A DNA stretch of 38,428 bases. Source: Bacillota bacterium. Lineage in GTDB: Bacteria > Bacillota > Negativicutes > Sporomusales > CTSoil-080. Of the stretch, positions 24,605 through 32,962 are shown one piece after another. Numbering within the stretch: position 1 is the first letter of the stretch; the number at the start of each line of letters is the position of its first letter. The stretch lies in the NCBI GenBank assembly GCA_017889635.1, contig JAGGAC010000056.1, forward strand, positions 1 through 38,428, in the 5' to 3' direction. A model generated the notes under the pieces. That model saw nothing but the letters and a program-made list of their open reading frames with translations, was not told where the DNA came from and ran no database searches. Made by a program: the position numbers and the translations under genes.

Positions 24605-26605
24605 TCAAATCTCCACTGCCGTATCAAACCCGGCATGAACGGCCGCAAACACATTACCAATCTGTTTACAGTCACCAATAACATATACTTCGGTCTCAGG
24701 TATCACATGTCTGAGTTCAGCAACTTTATCTCTGCGCGCTCTCATTCCTAAAGCCAATACTATGGTATCTGCCTGAATTTCTTTCCATTGGAATTTGGAA
24801 TTAATTGTTTTTATACCACTATCAGTAACTTCTTCTAATTTAGTATTTGTTACAATTTTAACTCGCTGTTCCGCCAATAAGGACTGCAGCGAGAATCTAT
24901 TAATAAGTGACGCGCCATTTAGCAAAGCCTCTGGACCTTGCATTTCTACCATTGTTACTTCCTTACCTTGCATCGCTAATGCCAGTGCAGACTCTGCCCC
25001 TGTCAGCCCGCCGCCAATAACAACGACTTTTTGTCCAACTTCAACTCTGCCGCAATCAACATCGCCAGCCCAATGCACATTGCTCTTGTCAATACCAGGA
25101 ACGTTGGGAATAAACGGGGTTGCGCCTACCGCAATAATTAAAGCATCGGCCTTGTCCTGTTTTATAATATCTGCCGTAACTTCGGTGTTTAACCGTATGG
25201 CAGCGCCGCATTTTTGAGTTTGGACAACAATCCATTCTAAGTAATTTTTTAGATCTTGTTTAAATGCAAGGTCAGTAGCATGCCGCAATGTTCCGCCTAA
25301 TTTGTCTTCCTTCTCATACAAAATGACCTCATGTCCCCGTTCGACAGCAGTAAGTGCTGCCTGCATTCCCGCCGGGCCGCCACCAACAATGACTACCTTC
25401 TTCTTAACCTCTGCCTTGGTAATTTTGCCACCGCGATACTCGATTTCACGCCCATTGATAGGATTAACTGCACAACGTGTCTTCTTGAAGAATGCCGACC
25501 GGCCACAGCAGGTATTACAGCGTACACATGGACGAACATCTTCTAATTTTCCAAGAGCAGCTTTTCTCATAAATTCCGGATCAGCAACAAAAGGCCGTGC
25601 CATTGCCACAAAATCGACAAGTCCGCGCGAAAGAATCTCTTCTGCATTTTCTAATGTCATAACCGAACCAACTGCAGTTACATATAAATCATTTCCTACC
25701 GCTTTTTTTATTTCTTCAGCAAAATGTATATTAGGCATATAAGGAATATATAACGGTTGAATCATGCGTTGAATAGTAAACGGATTAGGGAGCATCCCTA
25801 CCGAGACATGCAAAATATCAATTTTATCTTTGATCATTTTTACAAATCGAATGACTTCTTCAATATGCATGCCACCGTCGACCAATTCATCTGCACTAAT
25901 TCGGTATTCGATAATAAAGTTCTCTCCGACTCTTCTCCTAACAGCTTCTAGCAGCTCAATACAAAAGCGTGCTCTGTTTTCAAAGCTTCCGCCATACCGG
26001 TCCACACGTTTATTTACGTACGGCGATAAGAACTGTCCCGGCAGCATGCCATGCGCACCATGAATCATAACCATTTTAAAACCGCTATCTTTGCAGCGTC
26101 CTGCTGCCTCAGCGTAATCATTAACGGTTTGATTTATAAGCGGAATACTCATTTCTTCTACTTCTGCCGGTGGTTTCCCTTGAAGTTTAGAAAAAAACTC
26201 ATCAATTTCGGCCGGTTTTGGTGTTGAACTAACAGGTTTTAACCCTTTACTTGCCAGATTTATTGAGTTAGAGAAGCGACCACCGTGATTTAATTCAACC
26301 GAGATAACTGCACCATACCGCTGTATTTCATCAGCGATATCATCCAAACCCATTTTTACATTATCATTACCCAAATTAAGCTGGCCCTCATGATCCATTG
26401 CATGTGTCCAGTTTACTGCCGAGTCTCCTAACGTAACAATTGCGGCCCCGCCTTTGGCAAACGGTCTGTAAAATTCAATAAGCTCTTTAGTTACCCACCC
26501 CTCCGGCGTAGCCATACAGGGAACCATAGGAGCCACTTGAATTCTGTTTTTGAATTCTACTCCCTTAATAGTAATAGGCGAAAAAACATTTTTGTATTTG
26601 TTCAT
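24605..26605 (-). CDS. Old-yellow-enzyme/enoate reductase family iron-sulfur flavoprotein
   Basis: 666 residues in the three-part 2,4-dienoyl-CoA/enoate reductase design. An FMN TIM barrel (1-350) contains HGAHGM (182-187) and QFLSPYVNKRVDRYGGSFEN. A [4Fe-4S] cluster is bound by Cys360, 363, 367 and 378, then come FAD- (GGGPAG, 408-413) and NAD(P)-binding (GGGLTG, 531-536) folds. It reduces activated C=C bonds with NAD(P)H. The tyrosine that acts as proton donor in 2,4-dienoyl-CoA reductase (AHGY) is Met187. It lies upstream of the phloretin-hydrolase-family gene and diverges from a LysR regulator, suggesting a substrate-induced reductive step. Similar proteins act on bile acids, cinnamates or flavonoids, so the substrate is open. 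Confidence 0.85.
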   Translation of the reverse strand: MNKYKNVFSPITIKGVEFKNRIQVAPMVPCMATPEGWVTKELIEFYRPFAKGGAAIVTLGDSAVNWTHAMDHEGQLNLGNDNVKMGLDDIADEIQRYGAVISVELNHGGRFSNSINLASKGLKPVSSTPKPAEIDEFFSKLQGKPPAEVEEMSIPLINQTVNDYAEAAGRCKDSGFKMVMIHGAHGMLPGQFLSPYVNKRVDRYGGSFENRARFCIELLEAVRRRVGENFIIEYRISADELVDGGMHIEEVIRFVKMIKDKIDILHVSVGMLPNPFTIQRMIQPLYIPYMPNIHFAEEIKKAVGNDLYVTAVGSVMTLENAEEILSRGLVDFVAMARPFVADPEFMRKAALGKLEDVRPCVRCNTCCGRSAFFKKTRCAVNPINGREIEYRGGKITKAEVKKKVVIVGGGPAGMQAALTAVERGHEVILYEKEDKLGGTLRHATDLAFKQDLKNYLEWIVVQTQKCGAAIRLNTEVTADIIKQDKADALIIAVGATPFIPNVPGIDKSNVHWAGDVDCGRVEVGQKVVVIGGGLTGAESALALAMQGKEVTMVEMQGPEALLNGASLINRFSLQSLLAEQRVKIVTNTKLEEVTDSGIKTINSKFQWKEIQADTIVLALGMRARRDKVAELRHVIPETEVYVIGDCKQIGNVFAAVHAGFDTAVEI

Positions 26606-26730
26606 CCGATATCACCCTTTCAACTATTATTTCAATGACGATACTCCACTTTTCTGCTAACTAATTCAAATGTTAAATTTATCACTAACCCTAGTATATT
26701 CTGAAAACTCTGGCAAGTAAAATATCAAAA

Positions 26731-26772
26731 AGCAACTTGAATAAGAAGAAAATACTTCTTATTCAAGTTGCT
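26731..26772. repeat. 18-bp perfect inverted repeat in the divergent intergenic region
   Basis: Arms AGCAACTTGAATAAGAAG (26731-26748) and its complement (26755-26772), loop 6. On the minus strand it is followed by five T, so it resembles a terminator aimed at the flavoenzyme gene, yet it lies upstream of both divergent genes. The right arm overlaps the -35 of the LysR promoter. Confidence 0.8.
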
Positions 26773-26796
26773 TTCGACCACTAATCGAACTATAAT
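26768..26796 (+). promoter_or_regulatory. Promoter of the LysR gene
   Basis: TTGCTT (26768-26773), 17 bases, TATAAT (26791-26796), 42 bases before the start codon. The -35 overlaps the right arm of the 18-bp inverted repeat, a position suited to autoregulation. Confidence 0.65.
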
Positions 26797-26838
26797 TAGG
26801 CTGAACTAGCATAAAATTTTCTTATTGGAGGATTATTT

Positions 26839-27777
26839 ATGTACTCCCGGCAAATTGACTACTTTATTTCAGTTGCCGAGTATTTAAACTTTACCAAAGC
26901 AGCCAAACATCATTTCATGGCCCAAACCGCCATGAGCCAACAAATCCGTGTACTGGAGAAAAAACTCGGCGTCGATCTTTTTATTCGCAACAACCGATCC
27001 GTCCAACTTACACCGGCAGGAAGAATATTTCTCCAGGAAGCTAAACGTATTGTTGCTATTTCAGATGAGGCCATAAAAAAAGCGCGACATGCCGCTTCCG
27101 GCTTTGTTGGCACTCTCAAAATCGGTTTTTTAGGGCCAAACGAAAAACGTTTCCTGCCAGACCTGGTAAAGAAATTCCGGCACGACTACCCAAACATCAT
27201 ACTATCCTTTAAACAAGGTAACGCCGAAACCATCCGCAGTGATTTAGAACATGGCTTACTTGATATCGCCTTTACTATGGCCTTCGATCTTGACCAAACC
27301 CCAGGACTGATTTGGGAAACACTATACACCGACCCGATATGTGTCATTATGCACCGTGACCATCCGTTAGCCAACGAAGCCAAAATAAACCCAGTTGCTT
27401 TGGCCCATGAACCCTTTGTCGCTATGGAACACCGTGAATATCCAGGTGCAGTCGAGCGGATGATCCAATTTTGTATAACCAGAGGCTTTACCCCAAATAT
27501 CGTCAGCCAGCATGCTTACCTGGAAACAGTGCTCTTAATGGTTGAAGCTGGAATAGGCGTCACTCTTCTCCCCCGTTTTTTCGATACTTATTCCAACCCC
27601 AATCTTCGGTTCATCGACCTAGCAGGCGACACTGATTATGTTTATTCGGTAGCTACCTGGAAAAAAGACTACACTAACCCGTCAATCCCAATATTTCTAA
27701 AAGAACTGGGAATAACAGTTGCCGATAAACCTACTCCCAAGAAAAAAAGTCGAACAGAAAACCAGAAAACGCCTTAA
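26839..27777 (+). CDS. LysR-family transcriptional regulator
   Basis: 312 residues. N-terminal winged HTH (YFISVAEYLNFTKAAKHHF, then AQTAMSQQIRVLEKKLGVDLF) and a C-terminal periplasmic-binding-protein-like effector domain starting near LKIGFLGPNEKRF. ATG with TTGGAGG nine bases upstream. One of only two plus-strand genes, divergent from the enoate-reductase/phloretin-hydrolase-type unit, which is the standard geometry for a LysR activator of the facing operon. The C-terminal tail is lysine-rich (PTPKKKSRTENQK). The inducer is probably the pathway substrate; this is inference. Confidence 0.92.
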   Translation: MYSRQIDYFISVAEYLNFTKAAKHHFMAQTAMSQQIRVLEKKLGVDLFIRNNRSVQLTPAGRIFLQEAKRIVAISDEAIKKARHAASGFVGTLKIGFLGPNEKRFLPDLVKKFRHDYPNIILSFKQGNAETIRSDLEHGLLDIAFTMAFDLDQTPGLIWETLYTDPICVIMHRDHPLANEAKINPVALAHEPFVAMEHREYPGAVERMIQFCITRGFTPNIVSQHAYLETVLLMVEAGIGVTLLPRFFDTYSNPNLRFIDLAGDTDYVYSVATWKKDYTNPSIPIFLKELGITVADKPTPKKKSRTENQKTP

Positions 27778-27796
27778 TCATCCACACTACTATAAA

Positions 27797-28947
27797 TTAT
27801 GCTACGATTGATTTTACTGTTTCAACTAACGAAGTCTCGCCTCGTTTGGCCAATATAAAGTATAGTTGCTCAAGAGTAGCTTGGGAGAATACATAATTTC
27901 GGAAGGCATAGAATTTTTTAGTCTGTAGTTCTGTGTCAGATATACCATACTCGCGTTGAGCAATTTTCTCAAGGTTTGCAATCATCCATTTCGTGCAAGG
28001 AGCCGCGAATACCCAGTCATGATCACCTAAATGAGTAATGAAACCTTCAGGATTACGCGGTAATGGAAGTGTCTTGCCGCTATCAGCCAATAATCCAAGC
28101 GAAACAACATCCTCTTGCGCTAAAATTGCGGCTGCCCTTAGCCAATTTACTACATCACGTTCATCATCACTAGAGCCGGGATGATTATGAGCACAGGCTG
28201 TGGCAACAATCAATTCTGCCGGCATTTTTCGATGTATAAGCTCAGCCAGAGAAAGGATATGATGACTCCCTGTTCCAGCAATACTATATTCCGTTCTTGC
28301 CACGCCATTATCTTGCCACTGAAAAACCCACGGTTTGTGAATATCATGCAAAGCCTGAGCGGCAATAACAATATCGCGGTTCATTGGAAAACCGTAGATA
28401 TCTTTATAAGCACCAAAAAAACCCAGTGATGCTTTAAGGTTAACAGCTACATGAATAGGAAGCCCACCAGGGTAGGCATGGTGACTGCCGTAGCCACTGC
28501 CTGGTGCAGCCCAAAAGGGAACTGACGACCTTGTATAATTTGTACAAGGCGGTAAAAATTCCTCATAACCGGATGTTGCCTTTATATACCCTGCCGCAAC
28601 TAGACGCTGTTTGACAGTTTCTTTTATAGTTCCATAAGCCGTGGTGCGGGATTTTGCAATAATTCAACAACGGCATGCCGTAATGTTATATCCTGTATTT
28701 GATTAACGGTTTTTAGTATAAAGTCCCACGCGGAAATTATAACAGCTGATTGCGCAGCCATTTTGACTGGTTCCATTGCCAAACAGTCATCAAGCGATCT
28801 TTTTACTGCTTTTATTTCCGGCACTTGGGCTGAAACATCAATCGGTAGTGCCGCTAATGTCAGTGCCGCAGCAGCACCTACCGACAAGCGAAAAAACTCT
28901 CTACGATTACAGTCAAGTATTGCCTTATCAAATAGATTATTCATCAT
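27797..28947 (-). pseudogene. Tat-exported HD-domain protein, broken by a frameshift
   Basis: A single ancestral gene in two frames. The 5' part (28947-28624) has MM at a good ribosome site (AGGAGGG), a twin-arginine signal peptide (CNRREFFRLSVGAAAALTLA), and ends PAPRLMEL then TAA. In the shifted frame the reading continues from about 28622 as KETVKQRLVAAGYI, includes SHHAYPGGLPIHVAVNL, and passes into ALHDIHKPW and SHHILSLAELI. The HD metal ligands are thus split across the point where a 1-base deletion explains everything. Internal ATG 28384 has no ribosome site and would lose the first HD histidine. Likely inactive, unless the frameshift is an assembly error. A metal-dependent phosphohydrolase exported to the periplasm is the inferred ancestral product. 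Confidence 0.75.
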
Positions 28948-29093
28948 ATCCCTCCTGGCAATTTGTTAATTAATCTTATTTTATATTAACGCAGCCAAGC
29001 CATTGTTATTAGGATGTTAAGATATTGTGAAAATATGGAATAAACATTTCTGCAATATCTTATTTTTAGCCCCATTATTGAAAGAACTTCTGC

Positions 29094-29140
29094 AAAAAGA
29101 CTAAAACTCCAACCATAAAAGCTGGAGTTTTAGTCTTTTT
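29094..29140. terminator. Bidirectional terminator after larA
   Basis: Perfect 18-bp arms AAAAAGACTAAAACTCCA and TGGAGTTTTAGTCTTTTT (29094-29111 and 29123-29140), loop 11, with T tracts in both directions. It lies 49 bases after the lactate racemase stop and ends the lactate operon. Confidence 0.9.
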
Positions 29141-29189
29141 GCCTTTTTTGTCTTTAAAATCCGGGAAAATGTATATGGAAACAAGTAAA

Positions 29190-30473
29190 TTATTCGTTTA
29201 CAATCACTGACACTCCATCAGGAATAACAGTAAAAGTTGCCGCTTCACCAGCGATGCTTTTCGCCATATCAATCGCCTCCGGCAAAGTTTTCGCGGCTTT
29301 CATATGCATAGCTTCAATAAACTTGTGGTCACAACAGTCTGTAACAATAATAACCGTTGCTTTAAGCTGAATCCGAGCAAGGATTTGCGCTTCCCACTGA
29401 TCGGCAATGGTCTCAGCAGCCTCAATCTTCATAATTTTGTCCATAACTTTTTGAGCGCCGCCAGCTTCTTCAGCAAACCATTTATAGAAAGCTTCACCAC
29501 CATGACCGTCATTACACGCCGAACAAATAATAATCACGCCGCCTTGTTTTACCGTAGCCTCAGCTGCAGACATCCCCTTAACAGTCTGATAAATATTCTG
29601 ATCCAGCGGATACCCGCCATTAGATGTTATAACAATATCTGCCGGCACTGCCTTCACTGAAGCCAGCTCACCTACAAACAAACAACCTGCATTATGAGCC
29701 TTCTCCATGTCGCCGGCATAGGCTTTAATAATCTTCTTATCAGCGTCAATAACCACATTAACAATAAAAGCTAGTTTCGCTACTTTGGCAGCGTACAGCA
29801 TATCAATATGTAGCGGATTACCGTTAAGATTGCCAGCCCGCGCTTTATCACTGGCAATAAACTTAGCACAGTGATTTGCCAGCACCGTTTCTTTACTGAC
29901 GATCCCAGGCAATACACTTTTGCGTCCGCCAGAGAATCCGGCGAAAAAGTGTGGTTCAATAAATCCTTCGGCTAATAGTAAGTCAGCTTCGAGCGCCAAT
30001 TTATTGATTATGATACTGCCGCCGGACGGCAAAGTCCCAATATTCTTCATTCCTGATACATCACGGCAGTCATGCACAATAATTTTTTCTTCTCGGACAA
30101 TTTTTTCGCCAAATTTATTGATCATTTCTTCAGTTGTTGTACTGCGGTGAAAGCCGGTAGCAATCAAAAACGTAATATCCGCGTCAGGATTTCCTTGGCG
30201 AATCTCCTCAAGTAAGAGAGGCGCAATAATTCTCGAAGGTACCGGACGAGTATGGTCACTTGCGATAATAACTATCTTTCGCTTGCCCTTAGCCAAGTCA
30301 CGGAGTCGTGGGGAACCGATAGGCTGCTGCAAGGCTTGGCGAACAATTTCAGCTTGCTCTGCTGCAGCATGATAGTTATGAGCCTTCGATTCCAAAACAG
30401 CCAATAACTTATCATCAACAATCTCGGTCTCAAGATAGGACTTAGCATAAGGCATTTTTATAGTGGTACCCAT
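29190..30473 (-). CDS. larA: Nickel-pincer-dependent lactate racemase family protein
   Basis: Interconverts D- and L-lactate with a nickel-pincer nucleotide cofactor. 427 residues. Residues matching the LarA active site (His108, His174, Lys184, His200 of the Lactobacillus enzyme) are H109 in ATGFHR, H175 in EGFIEPHFFAGF, K185 in SGGRKSVLPG and H201, all offset by one, so it should be functional. SDHTRPVP (72-79) is the family N-terminal signature. Cofactor-making larB, larC and larE are not in the window. Last gene of the glcD-regulator-lctP-larA unit; ATG with AAAGGAG. Some LarA homologues racemise other 2-hydroxy acids, so lactate rests on context. Confidence 0.88.
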   Translation of the reverse strand: MGTTIKMPYAKSYLETEIVDDKLLAVLESKAHNYHAAAEQAEIVRQALQQPIGSPRLRDLAKGKRKIVIIASDHTRPVPSRIIAPLLLEEIRQGNPDADITFLIATGFHRSTTTEEMINKFGEKIVREEKIIVHDCRDVSGMKNIGTLPSGGSIIINKLALEADLLLAEGFIEPHFFAGFSGGRKSVLPGIVSKETVLANHCAKFIASDKARAGNLNGNPLHIDMLYAAKVAKLAFIVNVVIDADKKIIKAYAGDMEKAHNAGCLFVGELASVKAVPADIVITSNGGYPLDQNIYQTVKGMSAAEATVKQGGVIIICSACNDGHGGEAFYKWFAEEAGGAQKVMDKIMKIEAAETIADQWEAQILARIQLKATVIIVTDCCDHKFIEAMHMKAAKTLPEAIDMAKSIAGEAATFTVIPDGVSVIVNE

Positions 30474-30558
30474 TTTTCGTTCTCCTTTTACCAGACATCA
30501 GATAGTTATAGAAACCTCTGCTCTGCACTGGCAACAATCGATATTTTCTGTTAACTCA

Positions 30559-32142
30559 TCAAAAAAGATGTGTAGCATTAACAAAATACACCCAAGCACC
30601 CAACAAAACGGTATATAAGAGACAATAGCCCACTGTCGCCCGTAAAATGTCTCCTTCCATACCAACCTGACCAGTTGCCGAAGTAGCAATAGCAATGCTT
30701 TGCGGCGAAATCATTTTACCGGCAGTAGCCCCGGTTGTATTGGCAGCAGTAATCCATACCGGATCGGCACCAATTTGGACCGCAGTCTGTTTCTGCAGCG
30801 CGCCAAACAGTACATTAGAATTTGTGTCACTGCCTGTTACAAAAGTACCCAACGCACCAATAATTGGTGCAATGAAAGGATAAAAACTGCCGGTAGTCTG
30901 CGCTAGCGCCACAGCAATATCTGATACCATTCCACAATAGCCCATTACTTTGGCCAAAGCAACAATAGACACTACAGTAATTGTTGTCTTTTGCAACTGA
31001 ACGCAAGTTTTTTTGAAGACCGCTATAATATCACTGCCTGAAGCACCTTGAAGCCTACCACCAATAAGCGCCCCGATGATTATAAGCGTACCAGGCGTTA
31101 ATAACCAGGCTATAGTGCTTGGCTTCCCGCCCGGTCCATCATAAATACTAATCGTGGTTTGAATAGCTCCGAGCGCCTTACTCAAAGCAGGAAATACAGT
31201 GCTATTCGTGCCAAGAATTAAAATAAACAACAAAACATATGGCGACCAGGCAATACACTGTTCACCAAACGTTGTTTTTGCCTCAGCATTTTTCTGTCCA
31301 GCGGCAGATTCACCAGGAAAACGCCACTCCTCTTTAGGCGGAGAAATCTTATTCCATACGGCGATGCCGACCATTGAAAGTACCGATCCAACAATAGCGG
31401 TCAGTTCCGGTCCCATATACGCGGCAATCAAAAGTTGAGGAAGAGCAAAAAATACTCCAGCCACAATCGCCATTCCGATTATCCCTTTAAGACCAGACAG
31501 ACTTCTGGTCATTATCCAGATTAACGCGAGAGGAATGATAATAACAAAGGGAGTTAGTTGAATAGCCGTATCCAGCGTAAGCCGCAAGAGATCCACATCA
31601 GCAACTTTAGCTAGAGTAATAACCGGAATTCCCACAGCTCCAAACGCTACCGGTACTGTGTTGGCAATAAGACAAAGAACCGACGCAAAAAATGGATTAA
31701 ATCCCAGACTAATTAAAATAGCTGCCGGAATAGCAACAGCTGTACCAAACCCGGCCGCCGCTTCCAAAAATCCGCCGAAGCCCCAGGCAATAAGCAGCGC
31801 CTGCACCCGCCGGTCACTGGAAAAACTAGCCATAACCCCTTTTATTTTATCCATTGCTCCGGTTTTTAACGTTATATTATAAGTAAAGATAGCAGCAAAA
31901 ATAACCCACAAAATTGGCCAAATCGCTAGCACTGCTCCATCGAGCGCGCCTTTGACCACCAAATTCAGCGGCATTTGCCAGCCAATCAAGGCTAAAACCA
32001 TACTAAGAACCATTCCAATAAAACAGGTTTTATGTGCTGGCATCTTCCAGACGCCAAGACTAACCAACAACCATAGTAAAGGAATAAAAGCAATCAATGC
32101 TGATAACCCAATTCCAAAGGGGTGCTGCACTATTTGCCACAT
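30559..32142 (-). CDS. lctP: L-lactate permease family transporter
   Basis: About 527 residues from the ATG at 32142 (MWQIVQHPFG), with GAGGTGAT upstream; a longer frame overlapping the regulator is rejected. Twelve or more membrane helices and the LctP family segments GGFLEAAAGFGTAVAIPAAIL (first half) and GTFVTGSDTNSNVLFGALQ, then TTGATAGKMISPQSIAIAT. It imports lactate (or glycolate) with protons. It lies between the FadR-type regulator (23 bases) and larA (85 bases), which fixes its role as the lactate uptake system. Confidence 0.93.
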   Translation of the reverse strand: MWQIVQHPFGIGLSALIAFIPLLWLLVSLGVWKMPAHKTCFIGMVLSMVLALIGWQMPLNLVVKGALDGAVLAIWPILWVIFAAIFTYNITLKTGAMDKIKGVMASFSSDRRVQALLIAWGFGGFLEAAAGFGTAVAIPAAILISLGFNPFFASVLCLIANTVPVAFGAVGIPVITLAKVADVDLLRLTLDTAIQLTPFVIIIPLALIWIMTRSLSGLKGIIGMAIVAGVFFALPQLLIAAYMGPELTAIVGSVLSMVGIAVWNKISPPKEEWRFPGESAAGQKNAEAKTTFGEQCIAWSPYVLLFILILGTNSTVFPALSKALGAIQTTISIYDGPGGKPSTIAWLLTPGTLIIIGALIGGRLQGASGSDIIAVFKKTCVQLQKTTITVVSIVALAKVMGYCGMVSDIAVALAQTTGSFYPFIAPIIGALGTFVTGSDTNSNVLFGALQKQTAVQIGADPVWITAANTTGATAGKMISPQSIAIATSATGQVGMEGDILRATVGYCLLYTVLLGAWVYFVNATHLF

Positions 32143-32165
32143 GATATATTGATCACCTCGCCCAT

Positions 32166-32864
32166 TTATTTTACATACGATTTTACAAACTCCATATGTT
32201 CGAGCATTGCCTGGCGAGCTTTCTGAGCATCCTGTTCGCAAATATACTGATATATCTTCTTATGCTGAACTAATAGCTGTTCAATATTATCCGGATCATT
32301 TACTATTCTTAGCCGCATAGTACGAATATGATGCTTTAAAGCCTCAGAAATCGCCGAATAGAGATAGTACAACAAAACATTGCCACTCGCCTTGGCAATA
32401 GTAAAATGAAATGTCCGGTCTACCGTACTACTAAAAGTCTGATCAATAGTATTCTGTTCAAAATCCTGTATACACTGTCTAAGCAAACCAATATCTTCTT
32501 CCCCTGCGGAATGCGCCGCTAAAAATGCGCATTCCGCTTCCAACATTCGCCGCACATCAATCAGTTGAAGCTGGGCATCCTCCTCTAACATGAAAAGGAG
32601 TGACAATGGTTCCACAGAACTGTGTCGCAGCGGCTCAACACTAACAAACGACCCCTCACCATGTCTACTTTCTAAAATACCGAGCAGTTCTAGTGCACTG
32701 AACGCTTCCCGTATAGTGCTTCGGCTCACTCCAAGCTGAGCCGCCAAATTCCTCTCGGCCGGTAACTTATCACCTTTTTTTAGTTGCCCATCAAAAATCA
32801 TCTGCTTGACTTGTTGAATGACATTTTGGTACATTTTTTCTTTTTGAATCGGTTCAAAATTCAA
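32166..32864 (-). CDS. FadR-subfamily GntR regulator (LldR-like)
   Basis: 232 residues. N-terminal winged helix with LPAERNLAAQLGVSRSTIR and EAFSALELLGILESRHGEGSF, then the helical FCD effector domain with conserved ligand residues (DVRRMLEAECAFLAA; FHFTIAKASGN). TTG start at 32864 with GGGGGAGAG seven bases upstream. In the middle of the lactate unit, so it most likely senses lactate or glycolate and represses the operon. A near-consensus operator lies at 34476-34486. Confidence 0.88.
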   Translation of the reverse strand: MNFEPIQKEKMYQNVIQQVKQMIFDGQLKKGDKLPAERNLAAQLGVSRSTIREAFSALELLGILESRHGEGSFVSVEPLRHSSVEPLSLLFMLEEDAQLQLIDVRRMLEAECAFLAAHSAGEEDIGLLRQCIQDFEQNTIDQTFSSTVDRTFHFTIAKASGNVLLYYLYSAISEALKHHIRTMRLRIVNDPDNIEQLLVQHKKIYQYICEQDAQKARQAMLEHMEFVKSYVK

Positions 32865-32897
32865 CGCAAGACTCTCCCCCAGCAGCTATTTAGTCTA

Positions 32898-32926
32898 TAT
32901 ATATCACACTTTCTTGGTCAGGTAAA
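32898..32926 (-). promoter_or_regulatory. Possible internal promoter before the lactate regulator
   Basis: Minus-strand TTTACC (32921-32926), 17 bases, TATATA (32898-32903). TGGT and ACC half-sites (CTGGTACG and TTTACC) lie close by. Weak evidence. Confidence 0.3.
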
Positions 32927-32962
32927 CTATTACGTACCAGGAGAATAGCCATCACGTTCAGT

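Noticed and set aside
28610-28640. Programmed frameshift in the HD-domain gene
   Set aside because: The bases before the stop (GAACTATAA) do not form a slippery heptamer, and no stimulatory structure is evident; a 1-base deletion is simpler.
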